Assembly: GCF_946222835.1 (NCBI RefSeq)
Contig: NZ_CAMIHD010000007.1
Location: 50,249 to 114,248, forward strand
DNA: 64,000 nucleotides
Source: an uncultured Corynebacterium sp.
Lineage (GTDB): Bacteria; Actinomycetota; Actinomycetes; Mycobacteriales; Mycobacteriaceae
Direction of reading: 5' to 3'
A program made the position numbers and the translations under genes. The notes beneath the pieces were generated by a model, which was not told the origin of the DNA, searched no databases, and saw only the letters and a list, made by a program, of their open reading frames with translations. The number at the start of each line of letters is the position of its first letter. The stretch's first letter is position 1. This document shows positions 25,695 through 33,526 of this stretch, piece by piece.

Positions 25695-26060
25695 TTAATC
25701 GACTGGGCTGACACGGATAAGGTTTCCATCAGGGTCGGCAACAACGAAGGTGCGGCCGAAGACATCATCGTAGGGTGGCTGCACAATTTGAACTCCTTTT
25801 GATTTCCACAGACGGTATGTCTCATCGATGCGGCTTGCCGGGCCATCCAGCATCAAACCTATTTCGCTCGTTCTCGATGTCTGTTTCTCCATGTGGGTGT
25901 TATGGCCGGTCCACACAGCAAACAGGACATCCTTTGAAATTTCGAATGCTACATATCGAGGACTGATGAACGATGGCTGCATATCGAATAAATCGCTGTA
26001 GAAGGCAGTCGAGATCTCCGTATCGGAGACATAGGTCAGGAAAAGATTGGGGGTTGGCAT
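25695..26060 (-). CDS. VOC family (glyoxalase/bleomycin-resistance-like) protein
   Basis: 121 residues in two beta-alpha-beta-beta-beta units: MPTPNLFLTYVSDTEISTAFY opens the first, and VVADPDGNLIRVS closes the second, both typical of the vicinal oxygen chelate fold. The substrate cannot be read from sequence. AGGAGA precedes the ATG. It is divergent from the WYL regulator gene with a palindrome between them, a common arrangement in which the regulator controls its neighbour. Confidence 0.85.
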   Translation of the reverse strand: MPTPNLFLTYVSDTEISTAFYSDLFDMQPSFISPRYVAFEISKDVLFAVWTGHNTHMEKQTSRTSEIGLMLDGPASRIDETYRLWKSKGVQIVQPPYDDVFGRTFVVADPDGNLIRVSPVD

Positions 26061-26124
26061 TGCCCTTCTCCTCTCGGTGAGTGGTGTTGTTTACGTGGAC
26101 ACAGCGCATTCGAGCAAACAAACC

Positions 26125-26139
26125 TGACAAGGAGTGTCA
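26125..26139. promoter_or_regulatory. TGACA-N5-TGTCA operator candidate
   Basis: TGACA (26125-26129) and TGTCA (26135-26139) form a perfect interrupted palindrome in the divergent spacer between the VOC gene and the WYL regulator. Similar TGACA/TGTCA boxes are common for YafY-type WYL regulators. The link is inferred. Confidence 0.5.
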
Positions 26140-26178
26140 TATTCCGAAAAATATTGTGGTTCCAGTGATAATTGCGGC

Positions 26179-27144
26179 ATGAGATCGGCGCGCCTATTGT
26201 CTATGCTCTTGCTATTGCAAACACGAGGGCGTACTACATCTGCCGAGCTGGCCTCGCATTTTGAGGTTTCCCAGCGCACAATACTGCGTGACGTTGATGC
26301 ACTCTTGGCCGCAGGAATACCTGTTTATACAGAGCAAGGTATGCATGGTGGGATTGTGCTCGATAAGCGCTCTCGATTGAACGCTTCTCGATTGGATCCG
26401 ACTGAGATTCAGCTGATGAGGATTCTGGGTGTCGGGGCAGATTCACTCGCACACTTGGGGTTTGGCCAGGACATCGCCCTGCTGCAGAAGAAAATGAACG
26501 CAGTCTCATTCTCGAAAGCCTCCGATGCTCATAATCTGGAAGAAAAGGTTCTACTTGATTCCAGTGGCTGGTTTAGCAACGAAACCCAAAGCGACTTAGA
26601 AGAGTTGCTAGAGGCTGTACGGAAAGAAGCTCGAATTGAGGTCTTGTATCGCCGAAGCGGGGACAAGAAACAGCAACGTGCTGTGGCTGATCCTTATGGG
26701 CTTGTACACAAGGGTAGAAGTTGGTACTTGGTCGTCGATATCGATGGCGAACCGAGGATGTTGGCAGTCTCGCGTTTAGAAACCTTTCGCGTTTTAGGTC
26801 AAGCTGTTCAGCTTCGTCCAGGGCAAAGTTTGGCAAGGGTGTGGGCGCAGCTCGTTGAGCAATTAGAAGAAGATATGCCTGTTCGAATCACCGCACTTCT
26901 TCGAGCGAATCGGCTTGATATGGCATCTCGTATTCTAGGATCACGGCTTATCCATCACGAACCCGTAGACGAAAACTTTGTCCGTATCGTGCTGGGATAT
27001 GCGGATATTCAGGGGGTAAGGCAATTGCTTCAGTTTGGGGACCACATCTGGGTCACCGATCCCCCAGAAGCAGTAAAAATCACTGCTGATCTAGCTAATG
27101 AACTTGCAAAACGACATAGTGGGACCACAAATCCTGAATCGTAG
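26179..27144 (+). CDS. WYL-domain (YafY-type) transcriptional regulator
   Basis: 321 residues from the ATG at 26179; an upstream in-frame ATG at 26134 would place the palindrome inside the gene. The N-terminal winged HTH reads RTTSAELASHFEVSQRTILRD, and a central WYL domain follows (VLYRRSGDKKQ, DPYGLVHKGRSWYLV, SRLETFRVLGQ) and a C-terminal WCX-like extension. Such proteins bind DNA and sense nucleic acid or small ligands. It is divergent from the VOC gene, probably its target. Confidence 0.9.
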   Translation: MRSARLLSMLLLLQTRGRTTSAELASHFEVSQRTILRDVDALLAAGIPVYTEQGMHGGIVLDKRSRLNASRLDPTEIQLMRILGVGADSLAHLGFGQDIALLQKKMNAVSFSKASDAHNLEEKVLLDSSGWFSNETQSDLEELLEAVRKEARIEVLYRRSGDKKQQRAVADPYGLVHKGRSWYLVVDIDGEPRMLAVSRLETFRVLGQAVQLRPGQSLARVWAQLVEQLEEDMPVRITALLRANRLDMASRILGSRLIHHEPVDENFVRIVLGYADIQGVRQLLQFGDHIWVTDPPEAVKITADLANELAKRHSGTTNPES

Positions 27145-27490
27145 AGACCAAAGAGGGGCATCGGGATTCCGTCGTGTCATCTCCGCTGAAACGGCAAGAG
27201 GTGTGCTAACAAACTAAGAACCCTCGAGAGTCTTGTGATTGGAGAAAAGTAAGTAACGATGGCTTTCGCTTCACTCGCGGGATCGTGGAGTAAAGGTTTC
27301 GGAGGTTCAGAGTGTCTTCATGGTGGAGAGACTCTTAGGACTGGTGAAGCTCGGACTGAGCCTATCAGTAGCTAATTTTGATGGTACGGTCAATTGCCAC
27401 TGCACTGAGGGCAACTATGCCTGTATAAAGTCTTCCCATTTGGTAGAGGACCATCCTAATGAAGGGATCGGCCATATGGGCTGCACTGGT

Positions 27491-27847
27491 TCAATAGGGG
27501 GTATAAGGGATGGATGGGATTGGGGGAATAGGAGGAATCGAGAGGATGGGTTTCTGAGGGCCGCTACGGGCATGCTTGAGCGCGGCGACAGCACCACCAC
27601 TCATGTCCCAGAAATATCCGTTGAAAAAGCGTCCTAAGGTCATACCGCTGGGAGAAAATACATGCTCTTTGTTAATGAAAGCAATAGTATTACCCTGCAA
27701 ATTCCGGACTGTATTCTCGGTGGACCATGCGCAAACGCTGCCGTTTGATCTGAATATTGGTTCCATACTTCCATCATTCCACGTGGAAATCCTGTAGACC
27801 TTGGAATTCGACGAGAAATTCTGGTTTTGAAGCGTCATTTGTTCCAT
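27491..27847 (-). CDS. 4-fold beta flower domain protein
   Basis: A 118-residue protein whose core repeats a short beta-hairpin pattern four times: EPIFRSNGSVCAW, TVRNLQGNTIAFI, HVFSPSGMTLGRF and YFWDMSGGAVAAL, each with a hairpin Gly. The tail is Pro/Ile-rich (IPPIPPIPSIPYTPY). This matches the 4-fold beta flower family, small orphan proteins in accessory regions with no assigned role. The first dozen residues may not be translated. The opposing + strand frame (27320-27637) is judged a shadow. The neighbouring 27145-27490 stretch shows no convincing gene. Confidence 0.7.
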   Translation of the reverse strand: MEQMTLQNQNFSSNSKVYRISTWNDGSMEPIFRSNGSVCAWSTENTVRNLQGNTIAFINKEHVFSPSGMTLGRFFNGYFWDMSGGAVAALKHARSGPQKPILSIPPIPPIPSIPYTPY

Positions 27848-28003
27848 GGGTAATACCTTCTAACGAATCTGTGGAGAGTGTCAGAAGGGGGCGGACCTTT
27901 AGCGGGCATCCGCGAGTCTTAGGTTAGCGAACAGAAAACAAATTGAAATAGGAAAGCTGTACAGTTTGCTATTGGTGTTCAAACCGTAATGCTGTTTATA
28001 ACC

Positions 28004-28156
28004 ATGATCAGCAAAGAATTGAGAATGCTACTATCGCAATCATCCTCGGATGATGTCATTGCACACCTCGACTGCTTTAGCGTCGTTCGGTGTAAGTCTA
28101 GGCAGTTTTGTTGTCAACTAAAGGGCGTTGGGTCATGTCAGAACTTGTACGACTAG
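28004..28156 (+). CDS. Possible short Cys-rich peptide before the ABC exporter
   Basis: A 50-codon frame from ATG 28004. The N-terminal half is leader-like (MISKELRMLLSQSSSDD) and the C-terminal half has five Cys (VVRCKSRQFCCQLK then SCQNLYD), reminiscent of a ribosomal peptide precursor. Against it: no good ribosome site, a 22-base overlap with the ABC gene start in another frame, and no modification enzyme nearby. Listed only as a weak candidate. The rest of 27848-28134 holds no other clear gene; a TTAGGTTAGC half-site resembling a DtxR box lies at 27919-27928. Confidence 0.2.
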   Translation: MISKELRMLLSQSSSDDVIAHLDCFSVVRCKSRQFCCQLKGVGSCQNLYD

Positions 28157-29019
28157 AGCGTCTCTGTAAGTCCTATCCTAATCGAGAAAAGCTCGCAGTC
28201 GACAACGTTTCTCTAAGCATCGACAAGGGTAGTGTCTACGGTTTAATTGGGCGCAACGGGTCAGGAAAAAGTAGCTTAGCTCGTGTCCTCACCGGCGTAC
28301 TACGCCCTACTTCCGGCCATATCTGGATAAATAAAGGAAGAGATGCGTCCGCGACCGCTGACTGGCAGAGGTCAAATGTCGCATATTTGTCGCAATCTCC
28401 CCTAGCCCTAAACACTATGACTGTAAAGGAATCAATGGATTTCTTTGGTCGGCTGTACGGGACGAAGTCATCGAACAAGCAGCAGAAACGTCTCCTAGAA
28501 AAGCTAGACATTCTTCGATTCCACAATCAAGAGGTGAGATCGCTATCTGGTGGACAAAGTAAACTTGTCCAACTTGCGATCGCTATCTCCTCAAACCGCC
28601 CTTTCGTCATTCTGGATGAGCCCACGAATGAGCTGGATGCGTTAAATCGCCGTCTAGTATGGGACGAAATTGAGGCACTCTCTCATAAGGGAGTTACCGT
28701 ATTAGTAATCACTCATGCAGTTTCCGAAGTTGAATCCTGCTTAACCCATCTCGGAATTATGGATAAAGGTCGGCTCATTGCCAACGGCACGGTTAACCAA
28801 GTCATGCAAAACGTTCAAAATAGACGAACCATTGCGTACCGCACTGCATCCAATAGTGATAAAAGTTCAAAACCTTGGGAGCAGATAGTCGATGTCGACC
28901 AAGTTCCGAGAATTGTCTCGAAACTATGTCACGAAGGAGCCGACGATATTACTATCAGTTCACCCAATCTCGAGGATGTTTTTGTTAACCTAATCGCATC
29001 CAAATCGAATAAAGCATGA
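28135..29019 (+). CDS. ABC transporter ATP-binding protein (DrrA-like exporter type)
   Basis: 294 residues from the ATG at 28135. Walker A GRNGSGKSS, signature LSGGQ, Walker B FVILDEP, D-loop TNELDALN and switch His in VITHAVSE are all intact. A C-terminal extension of about 80 residues after the nucleotide-binding domain is typical of DrrA/ABC-2 exporter ATPases. It overlaps the permease gene by four bases. Base composition is clearly more A/T-rich than the kinase block, which suggests acquired DNA. Confidence 0.93.
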   Translation: MSELVRLERLCKSYPNREKLAVDNVSLSIDKGSVYGLIGRNGSGKSSLARVLTGVLRPTSGHIWINKGRDASATADWQRSNVAYLSQSPLALNTMTVKESMDFFGRLYGTKSSNKQQKRLLEKLDILRFHNQEVRSLSGGQSKLVQLAIAISSNRPFVILDEPTNELDALNRRLVWDEIEALSHKGVTVLVITHAVSEVESCLTHLGIMDKGRLIANGTVNQVMQNVQNRRTIAYRTASNSDKSSKPWEQIVDVDQVPRIVSKLCHEGADDITISSPNLEDVFVNLIASKSNKA

Positions 29020-29750
29020 GTAACACTTTTACGTTTACGCGCATACAGCTGACCAATTGGCGATGGTCTTGGCCATCCATGCTGCTTACTGGAATTGTCG
29101 TTCCTGTTCTAATGTCCTTAGGACTTGGTGTGTACGCACAAAATTCAGGCGGGGCCACCGTTGAGTACGCTGTTATTGGTGGTCTATCGTTTTCTTTACT
29201 ATTCGAGTTGCAGGGTAAAATTGCCACCAATATTTCCTTTATGAAGGCGAATGGAGCCCTAGATCAACTAGCGGCTACTGGGGCGAAGCGCCTCCAGTTT
29301 GTTGTGGGGAGCTTTATCGCCTTTAGCCTCTTAGCTACTCCTTCACTGCTCATAACTCCAGTTGCGGTAGTTAAGATTCTCGGGCTTTCTTTATCTCCTT
29401 CTTTCACTATCATTCCTTCCCTAATTTTTGCTGGTTGTGCTTTCCTTTCTGCTGGAATGATAATTGGAGCATTGTGTTCCAGTCTTGAGCAGGCATCTTC
29501 CATCTCGTTGTTATTGGCTATTACGCTGCTAAGTCTCGGCCCGGTTGCCGTTCCTGAAGACTTGTTGCCTTCGTGGCTTCAGATAGTGGGAGAAGCCAAC
29601 CCGGCTGTCCACATAAGTGAAGCCATTAGATACGGCCTCTTTGACGGCGATGGAATCCCCTGGGTATCCATAGCATATTTAGTAGGTGTCACTGCCATCT
29701 TGCTTATTGGTGCTGTGGTTTCTCTACCCTGGCGGCATAAACGGGAATAA
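29016..29750 (+). CDS. ABC-2 type transporter permease
   Basis: 244 residues with six hydrophobic segments in ABC-2 order: a cytoplasmic start, a first helix (SMLLTGIVVPVLMSLGLG), a cluster at about 50-150, and a final helix before the basic WRHKRE end. It forms an exporter with the preceding ATPase, as a homodimer. Cargo is unknown; drug, peptide or lipid export are typical for this type. Confidence 0.9.
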   Translation: MSNTFTFTRIQLTNWRWSWPSMLLTGIVVPVLMSLGLGVYAQNSGGATVEYAVIGGLSFSLLFELQGKIATNISFMKANGALDQLAATGAKRLQFVVGSFIAFSLLATPSLLITPVAVVKILGLSLSPSFTIIPSLIFAGCAFLSAGMIIGALCSSLEQASSISLLLAITLLSLGPVAVPEDLLPSWLQIVGEANPAVHISEAIRYGLFDGDGIPWVSIAYLVGVTAILLIGAVVSLPWRHKRE

Positions 29751-29832
29751 AAGTTTTTCCACACACAAATAATTTGACACGCTCCGATAAAACTTACACT
29801 GCGACTATTAAAACTAAACCGTTTAGAGAAGT

Positions 29833-30300
29833 ATGCAAGGCTTAATAGGTAGAATTTCAGATAGCAGCAACCAGGCTAAAATTTTTGTGCTCTTTGCGCG
29901 TACGGAAGCTACGTCTGACGAAGAATTTGTCGGAATAGCTTTAACCAGAGAGCAGGAGCGTGCCATGGGCGAGCATGTTGATTCTCCAGGTATAACCTGT
30001 TGGACTGAAGAAGTTCCCCTTCACGGCTGGGACGGAAAACTAGACAAGTCTCGTTTCCCGAGACTTGTCTATCTCGTTTTTAGGGAGGGGTATGCGCAAC
30101 ATTCCTCCGTGCGTTTCCAAGAAATGAGCCCAGATATATTGGCTGCATTTACCACGCGTGAAGCAGCTCAAACTGAGGTCGTTTCTCGGCAGAAAAAGGA
30201 GCCTTCATTCTTACCGAGTGAGTTTCATATATGGGAAGTCGAGTTCGGATTTTTGACCGAAAACTTCCGTGGCCAAGGTCCAGAAATCCCCATGTACTGA
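29833..30300 (+). CDS. Orphan hypothetical protein (155 aa)
   Basis: A soluble acidic protein without a signal peptide or membrane helix. It starts MQGLIGRISDSSNQAKIF and contains several Trp/aromatic positions (CWTEEVPLHGWDG, FHIWEVEFGF). I do not recognise the family. It sits 82 bases behind the ABC permease, with a TTGACA at 29774-29779 that could be a -35 element, so it may have its own promoter. An exporter-linked immunity or accessory role is possible but unsupported. Confidence 0.62.
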   Translation: MQGLIGRISDSSNQAKIFVLFARTEATSDEEFVGIALTREQERAMGEHVDSPGITCWTEEVPLHGWDGKLDKSRFPRLVYLVFREGYAQHSSVRFQEMSPDILAAFTTREAAQTEVVSRQKKEPSFLPSEFHIWEVEFGFLTENFRGQGPEIPMY

Positions 30301-30324
30301 GCAATCCCTTGTGTATCCCTTAGA

Positions 30325-30555
30325 TTATGCCGCAAAGAATACGCAAATATCTCTACCACGGTGAAAAAGCGGAATGGGCTTTATCATGGACGGTTTTCGT
30401 ACGAGTGTGTTTGACGGTGCGTAGAGCTTAGTCCAAGAATGCAGTGATGCACGGTTGATTCTAAACAATGCTGACACTGAGCTCAGCGAGTTCTCCTTAT
30501 TGTTCTTATAGAGTGCTACGGCATCGCGTTTGAACTGTTCGGAGTACCTAGACAT
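30325..30555 (-). pseudogene. IS3-family OrfA transposase fragment
   Basis: The first 42 or so residues (MSRYSEQFKRDAVALYKNN, then SVSALFRINRASLHSWTK) match the helix-turn-helix of IS3-family OrfA. The remainder diverges into unrelated sequence and there is no OrfB, so this is a truncated relic. The bases beyond its start (about 30570-30612, including CAGGTGTCCACCT) look like the element's terminal region. It separates the ABC/orphan group from the DoxX-TetR pair. Confidence 0.7.
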
Positions 30556-30663
30556 GGTGGTAGATTACCTTTGTACCCAACCTAACCGGACTGGGCATCA
30601 GGTGTCCACCTAATAGGGGTTAGATCTGAAAGTGCCTACGGGAATGTAGAACTCCTTTCTGCA

Positions 30664-31026
30664 TTATGCGGCGAGCGTTACAATCAGCGCCGCGACGGAG
30701 AGAATGAGCATGCCCAAACAGTTAGCCCAGAATTCGGTGCCGGTGAATTTGGCTTTCAGGTGAGCGAAGGCTGCAGCAAAGAAATATGTGACGATGCCTG
30801 CTAGTGCCGCAACTCTGACTCCGGGGTAGGCAAGTCCGACTATCAGCCCGGAAATCGCGACGCATTTAATATAGATGAGAGCCCACCACCATTGGCGTGG
30901 GAATTTTACGCCGGTGAGGCATTTTTCAATGAACTTAGCGGGACGAATTGACAGTATGACGTCGCCTGAAAGAATGACGGCAAGGAGAATGGCAGGCCAG
31001 ATAGGGGCTGTTTCATCGAAAATCAT
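30664..31026 (-). CDS. DoxX-like membrane protein
   Basis: 120 residues with four membrane helices (about 8-27, 46-66, 70-92, 98-118) and the small-protein DoxX/DoxD-like layout. A conserved-looking KFIEKCLTGVKFPRQWWWALIY loop lies after the first helix. The function of such four-helix DoxX-like proteins is unclear. Its start overlaps the TetR stop by four bases (ATGA), so the pair is one operon and the regulator probably controls both. Confidence 0.83.
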   Translation of the reverse strand: MIFDETAPIWPAILLAVILSGDVILSIRPAKFIEKCLTGVKFPRQWWWALIYIKCVAISGLIVGLAYPGVRVAALAGIVTYFFAAAFAHLKAKFTGTEFWANCLGMLILSVAALIVTLAA

Positions 31027-31613
31027 AACTGGACTCCAAATGCGCTTTCTAGGCGATAGATGATTGTGCGTGCTTGGTCCTTGAGTTCTTGCGACGAATA
31101 GAGTCCGGCGGCCCAGCCGATTAGCACACCAAGATAGGCGTGATACAAGACTCCTGCGAGATCGCGAGACTCATCCTCGGTCAATCTTGATGCCGCGAGA
31201 CGTCGAAGGATTTCTTCCGTGAGAAGATGTTCCAAGCGTCTGAGCTCTTGCCCTTGATCGCCAAGTTCAATGAGAGCAGATGCGTAAGCGCGGGATAGTT
31301 CGCTGTGACCTGCAAACATCTCCAAGAACGGATTGATGACCGAAATGAGATCTCCGGTTGGTTGAGTCCTGAGCCCGTCATGAATTTTTGCGATTTTTTG
31401 GCTGATGCTTTGAACCAGCAGTGCACGCTTTTCGCCGACAGACATAACTGTGCCAACGCTGACACCAGCCTTTTTCGCAATTTCTCTAATGCTGGTATCG
31501 GCATATCCCGTAGTTTCGAAAAGCTCGCCTGCAGCGGTTAACACTTTTAGGCGCGTTGCGTCCTTTGAGCGCGCACGTGAATTTTTATGAACAGGTTCAG
31601 TGAACATGTTCAT
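31023..31613 (-). CDS. TetR family transcriptional regulator
   Basis: 196 residues. The HTH is LKVLTAAGELFETTGYADTS then IREIAKKAGVSVGTV, followed by a helical ligand domain. Two tandem palindromes (31588-31612) lie over the annotated start, so the true start may be one of the later Met codons or the sites may be an operator at the translation start. It is cotranscribed with the DoxX-like gene. The inducer is unknown. Confidence 0.87.
   Translation of the reverse strand: MNMFTEPVHKNSRARSKDATRLKVLTAAGELFETTGYADTSIREIAKKAGVSVGTVMSVGEKRALLVQSISQKIAKIHDGLRTQPTGDLISVINPFLEMFAGHSELSRAYASALIELGDQGQELRRLEHLLTEEILRRLAASRLTEDESRDLAGVLYHAYLGVLIGWAAGLYSSQELKDQARTIIYRLESAFGVQL
31588..31612. promoter_or_regulatory. 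Tandem TGAACA-TGTTCA palindromes, TetR operator candidate
   Basis: TGAACAGGTTCA (31588-31599, two-base spacer) and TGAACATGTTCA (31601-31612, perfect) lie end to end, 13 bases apart. Paired palindromes of this type are typical TetR operators. They overlap the proposed start codon, consistent with autorepression. Inferred from symmetry and location. Confidence 0.55.
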
Positions 31614-31627
31614 ATCGTAGCAGTTAT

Positions 31628-32206
31628 CTAGTCGCTGTTCTTTTGCTTGGTCCGCAGCATATCCATGCTCATCACGGCGCCGATGATGGCAGCGTGCTGT
31701 TGCTCGTTGAGGCCCGGTGTGATGGCCAAGCAGTAGGTATTTTTACCCATGAAGTAGTTGCCTATGCCGGTCCACTCGTTGGTGACGTTGGCAAGTCGGC
31801 GGCCACGGGAGGTGATGGAAAGGTTCCAATCCCAGAAGTCGCCGTGAATTTCGACGTCGGCAAAGCCCTCCATGGTCAAGTCCAACTTTGTCTTGAGCAT
31901 GGAGAAACGCTTGGTGATAACGGCCATGGGCTTTTCGATTCCCGGCAAGTGCACCTCGTAGGTATCCCGCAGAAAATTCGGCGGATCCGAAATCGTCATG
32001 ACCGTCTGTAGGGGGTTCCCCTCGGCATCCGTGAGTGCGACCTCCAAGCTGCGAGAGGATTTAAACACCATATCTTTAAGGCTGGTGGATTGCAGGATGG
32101 TGCCCACAGGGGTGCCGTCGATATCGGTGATCATGAACTGATCATTGAGGAAGGACTTGGTCTGGGTAATTACGAGCTCATCCAGTGTGAATAAGTTTTG
32201 CGTCAT
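31628..32206 (-). CDS. LURP-one-related/scramblase-like protein
   Basis: 192 residues from the ATG at 32206 (MTQNLFTLDELVITQTKSF); the longer frame to 32293 runs into the neighbouring gene and is not convincing. The twelve-stranded Tubby/LURP-one fold is suggested by the YEVHLPGIEKPMAVITKRF repeat-like strands and the central DLTMEGFADVEI and final hydrophobic helix. Members are soluble or membrane-peripheral proteins of unknown role in bacteria. Confidence 0.75.
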   Translation of the reverse strand: MTQNLFTLDELVITQTKSFLNDQFMITDIDGTPVGTILQSTSLKDMVFKSSRSLEVALTDAEGNPLQTVMTISDPPNFLRDTYEVHLPGIEKPMAVITKRFSMLKTKLDLTMEGFADVEIHGDFWDWNLSITSRGRRLANVTNEWTGIGNYFMGKNTYCLAITPGLNEQQHAAIIGAVMSMDMLRTKQKNSD

Positions 32207-32234
32207 GCCAGCCACTGTAGGGCAGCCGGTGGTT

Positions 32235-33431
32235 TTATTCCTCCTCCCTAGGGGTGGTTTTCTGCTGGCGCATGAGTTTTTGGGCCTCTTCATATGCTCG
32301 TGTGCGGTGAGCGGTCATAGTTTGTGCAAAGGTCTGCACCCAATTCGTATTTTTCGGAGCTAGTGGTCCGGAGGGCTCCGTGGTAGTCCAGGATCCATCC
32401 TCGAAAAGCCAGATGATGTCGCGCGTATGTGGGTCCATGACGTAGAAAGCGCGACCATCGGTCTTCACATTGTGGTGGTGTTGGCAGAGGCAGGCGAGGT
32501 TTGCCGGAGTGGTCGGACCGCCATCCGCATGATTGATGCGGTGTTCCTTCTGGCAGGCGGTGGCCGGGCGATTGCAGCCGGGATAGCGGCAGGTACCGTC
32601 AAATCCTTCTAAGTACGCAGCCATGGCCGCGGGGGTGACGTAGCCCTTTGCCTCGTGGTTAGGGTCCATCTCCCGGATTTTGGTGTAGGGCAGCGCATTC
32701 GAGCGCGCCGGGTCGAGCCAGCCCACGGATTCAATAAACGCCGGGGAATTGGGTACGTCGGTGGCTTTATAGGCGTTGAGGATGATTTCGGGGGCTTGGG
32801 TACGGTCGGTGAGGAGTGCAACGGCGGCGTCGGCAAGCGAGCAATCTAGCTCCAGCGCGGTCTGCCGGACGCACTTATCGACGCTCGCGATAACCGCCGG
32901 GTCCGCACTCAAGGTCACCGCCGAGGTGTTATCGCCCCAGTTTTCCATGGTGTAGCGCGGCTGGGTGGGGCCCTGGGTGACGGCCAATGTGTCATCGGCG
33001 AGGTTGATGAGCTCGTTGAGTTTGCGCTTGATCTGCGCCTGCGTACGCATGGCCTGGTTCGGCCGGGTAGGGGTGAGGTAGGCGGTGAGCTGCTCATCGA
33101 TGCGCGCCACCACCTCTGGCGTCGGATTGCCCAAGCGGTTGAGCGACTTATTGATGGCAATAATCCGGTCGAGGTCCAAGTGATAGAGACGGTGCTGCAG
33201 CGCTTGGAGCTCGGGCAGCTCCTCTAAGCGGTGCAGCGCCATGAGGATATGGCCGATCCGCCCTTCATTAACGCCGGTGGTGTGGTAGAGGGATTGGGTA
33301 ACTAATTCAAAATCAGAATCGAGTTCTGGGACTTGGCTCACCCAGAACTCGTATTCCGCCTTTCGCATTTCAAAGGCTAAGCGTGTGGTGGGGTCGTCGG
33401 TATTGGTCGTGGAAAAGTAGGGTTCTTCCAT
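32235..33431 (-). CDS. HNH endonuclease signature protein (DUF222/13E12 family)
   Basis: 398 residues. A helical DUF222 N-terminal part (about 1-270) is followed by an HNH zinc nuclease domain CRYPGCNRPATACQ-KEHRINHADGG-LCQHHHNVK, with two Cys before and the His-Asn-His triad. This is the 13E12 repeat family, abundant in actinobacteria and often linked to mobile DNA. Nuclease activity is likely but targets are unknown. It is near the end of the A/T-rich accessory segment. Confidence 0.88.
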   Translation of the reverse strand: MEEPYFSTTNTDDPTTRLAFEMRKAEYEFWVSQVPELDSDFELVTQSLYHTTGVNEGRIGHILMALHRLEELPELQALQHRLYHLDLDRIIAINKSLNRLGNPTPEVVARIDEQLTAYLTPTRPNQAMRTQAQIKRKLNELINLADDTLAVTQGPTQPRYTMENWGDNTSAVTLSADPAVIASVDKCVRQTALELDCSLADAAVALLTDRTQAPEIILNAYKATDVPNSPAFIESVGWLDPARSNALPYTKIREMDPNHEAKGYVTPAAMAAYLEGFDGTCRYPGCNRPATACQKEHRINHADGGPTTPANLACLCQHHHNVKTDGRAFYVMDPHTRDIIWLFEDGSWTTTEPSGPLAPKNTNWVQTFAQTMTAHRTRAYEEAQKLMRQQKTTPREEE

Positions 33432-33526
33432 GGCGCATCGTACCTAAATTATCGTGTGAACGTGTGTACGAGTCACACCTTATAACACCCCTCGGACACG
33501 AGCCCTTTCCTTCGTATTTACGCAGC

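Noticed and set aside
27320..27637. 105-codon + strand frame opposite the beta flower gene
   Set aside because: Gly/Arg/Asn-rich low-complexity translation, while the minus frame matches a known family.
25160..31620. Integrated element using tRNA-Leu as attachment site
   Set aside because: The segment next to tRNA-Leu is A/T-rich, but I see no integrase and no repeat of the tRNA 3' end downstream.
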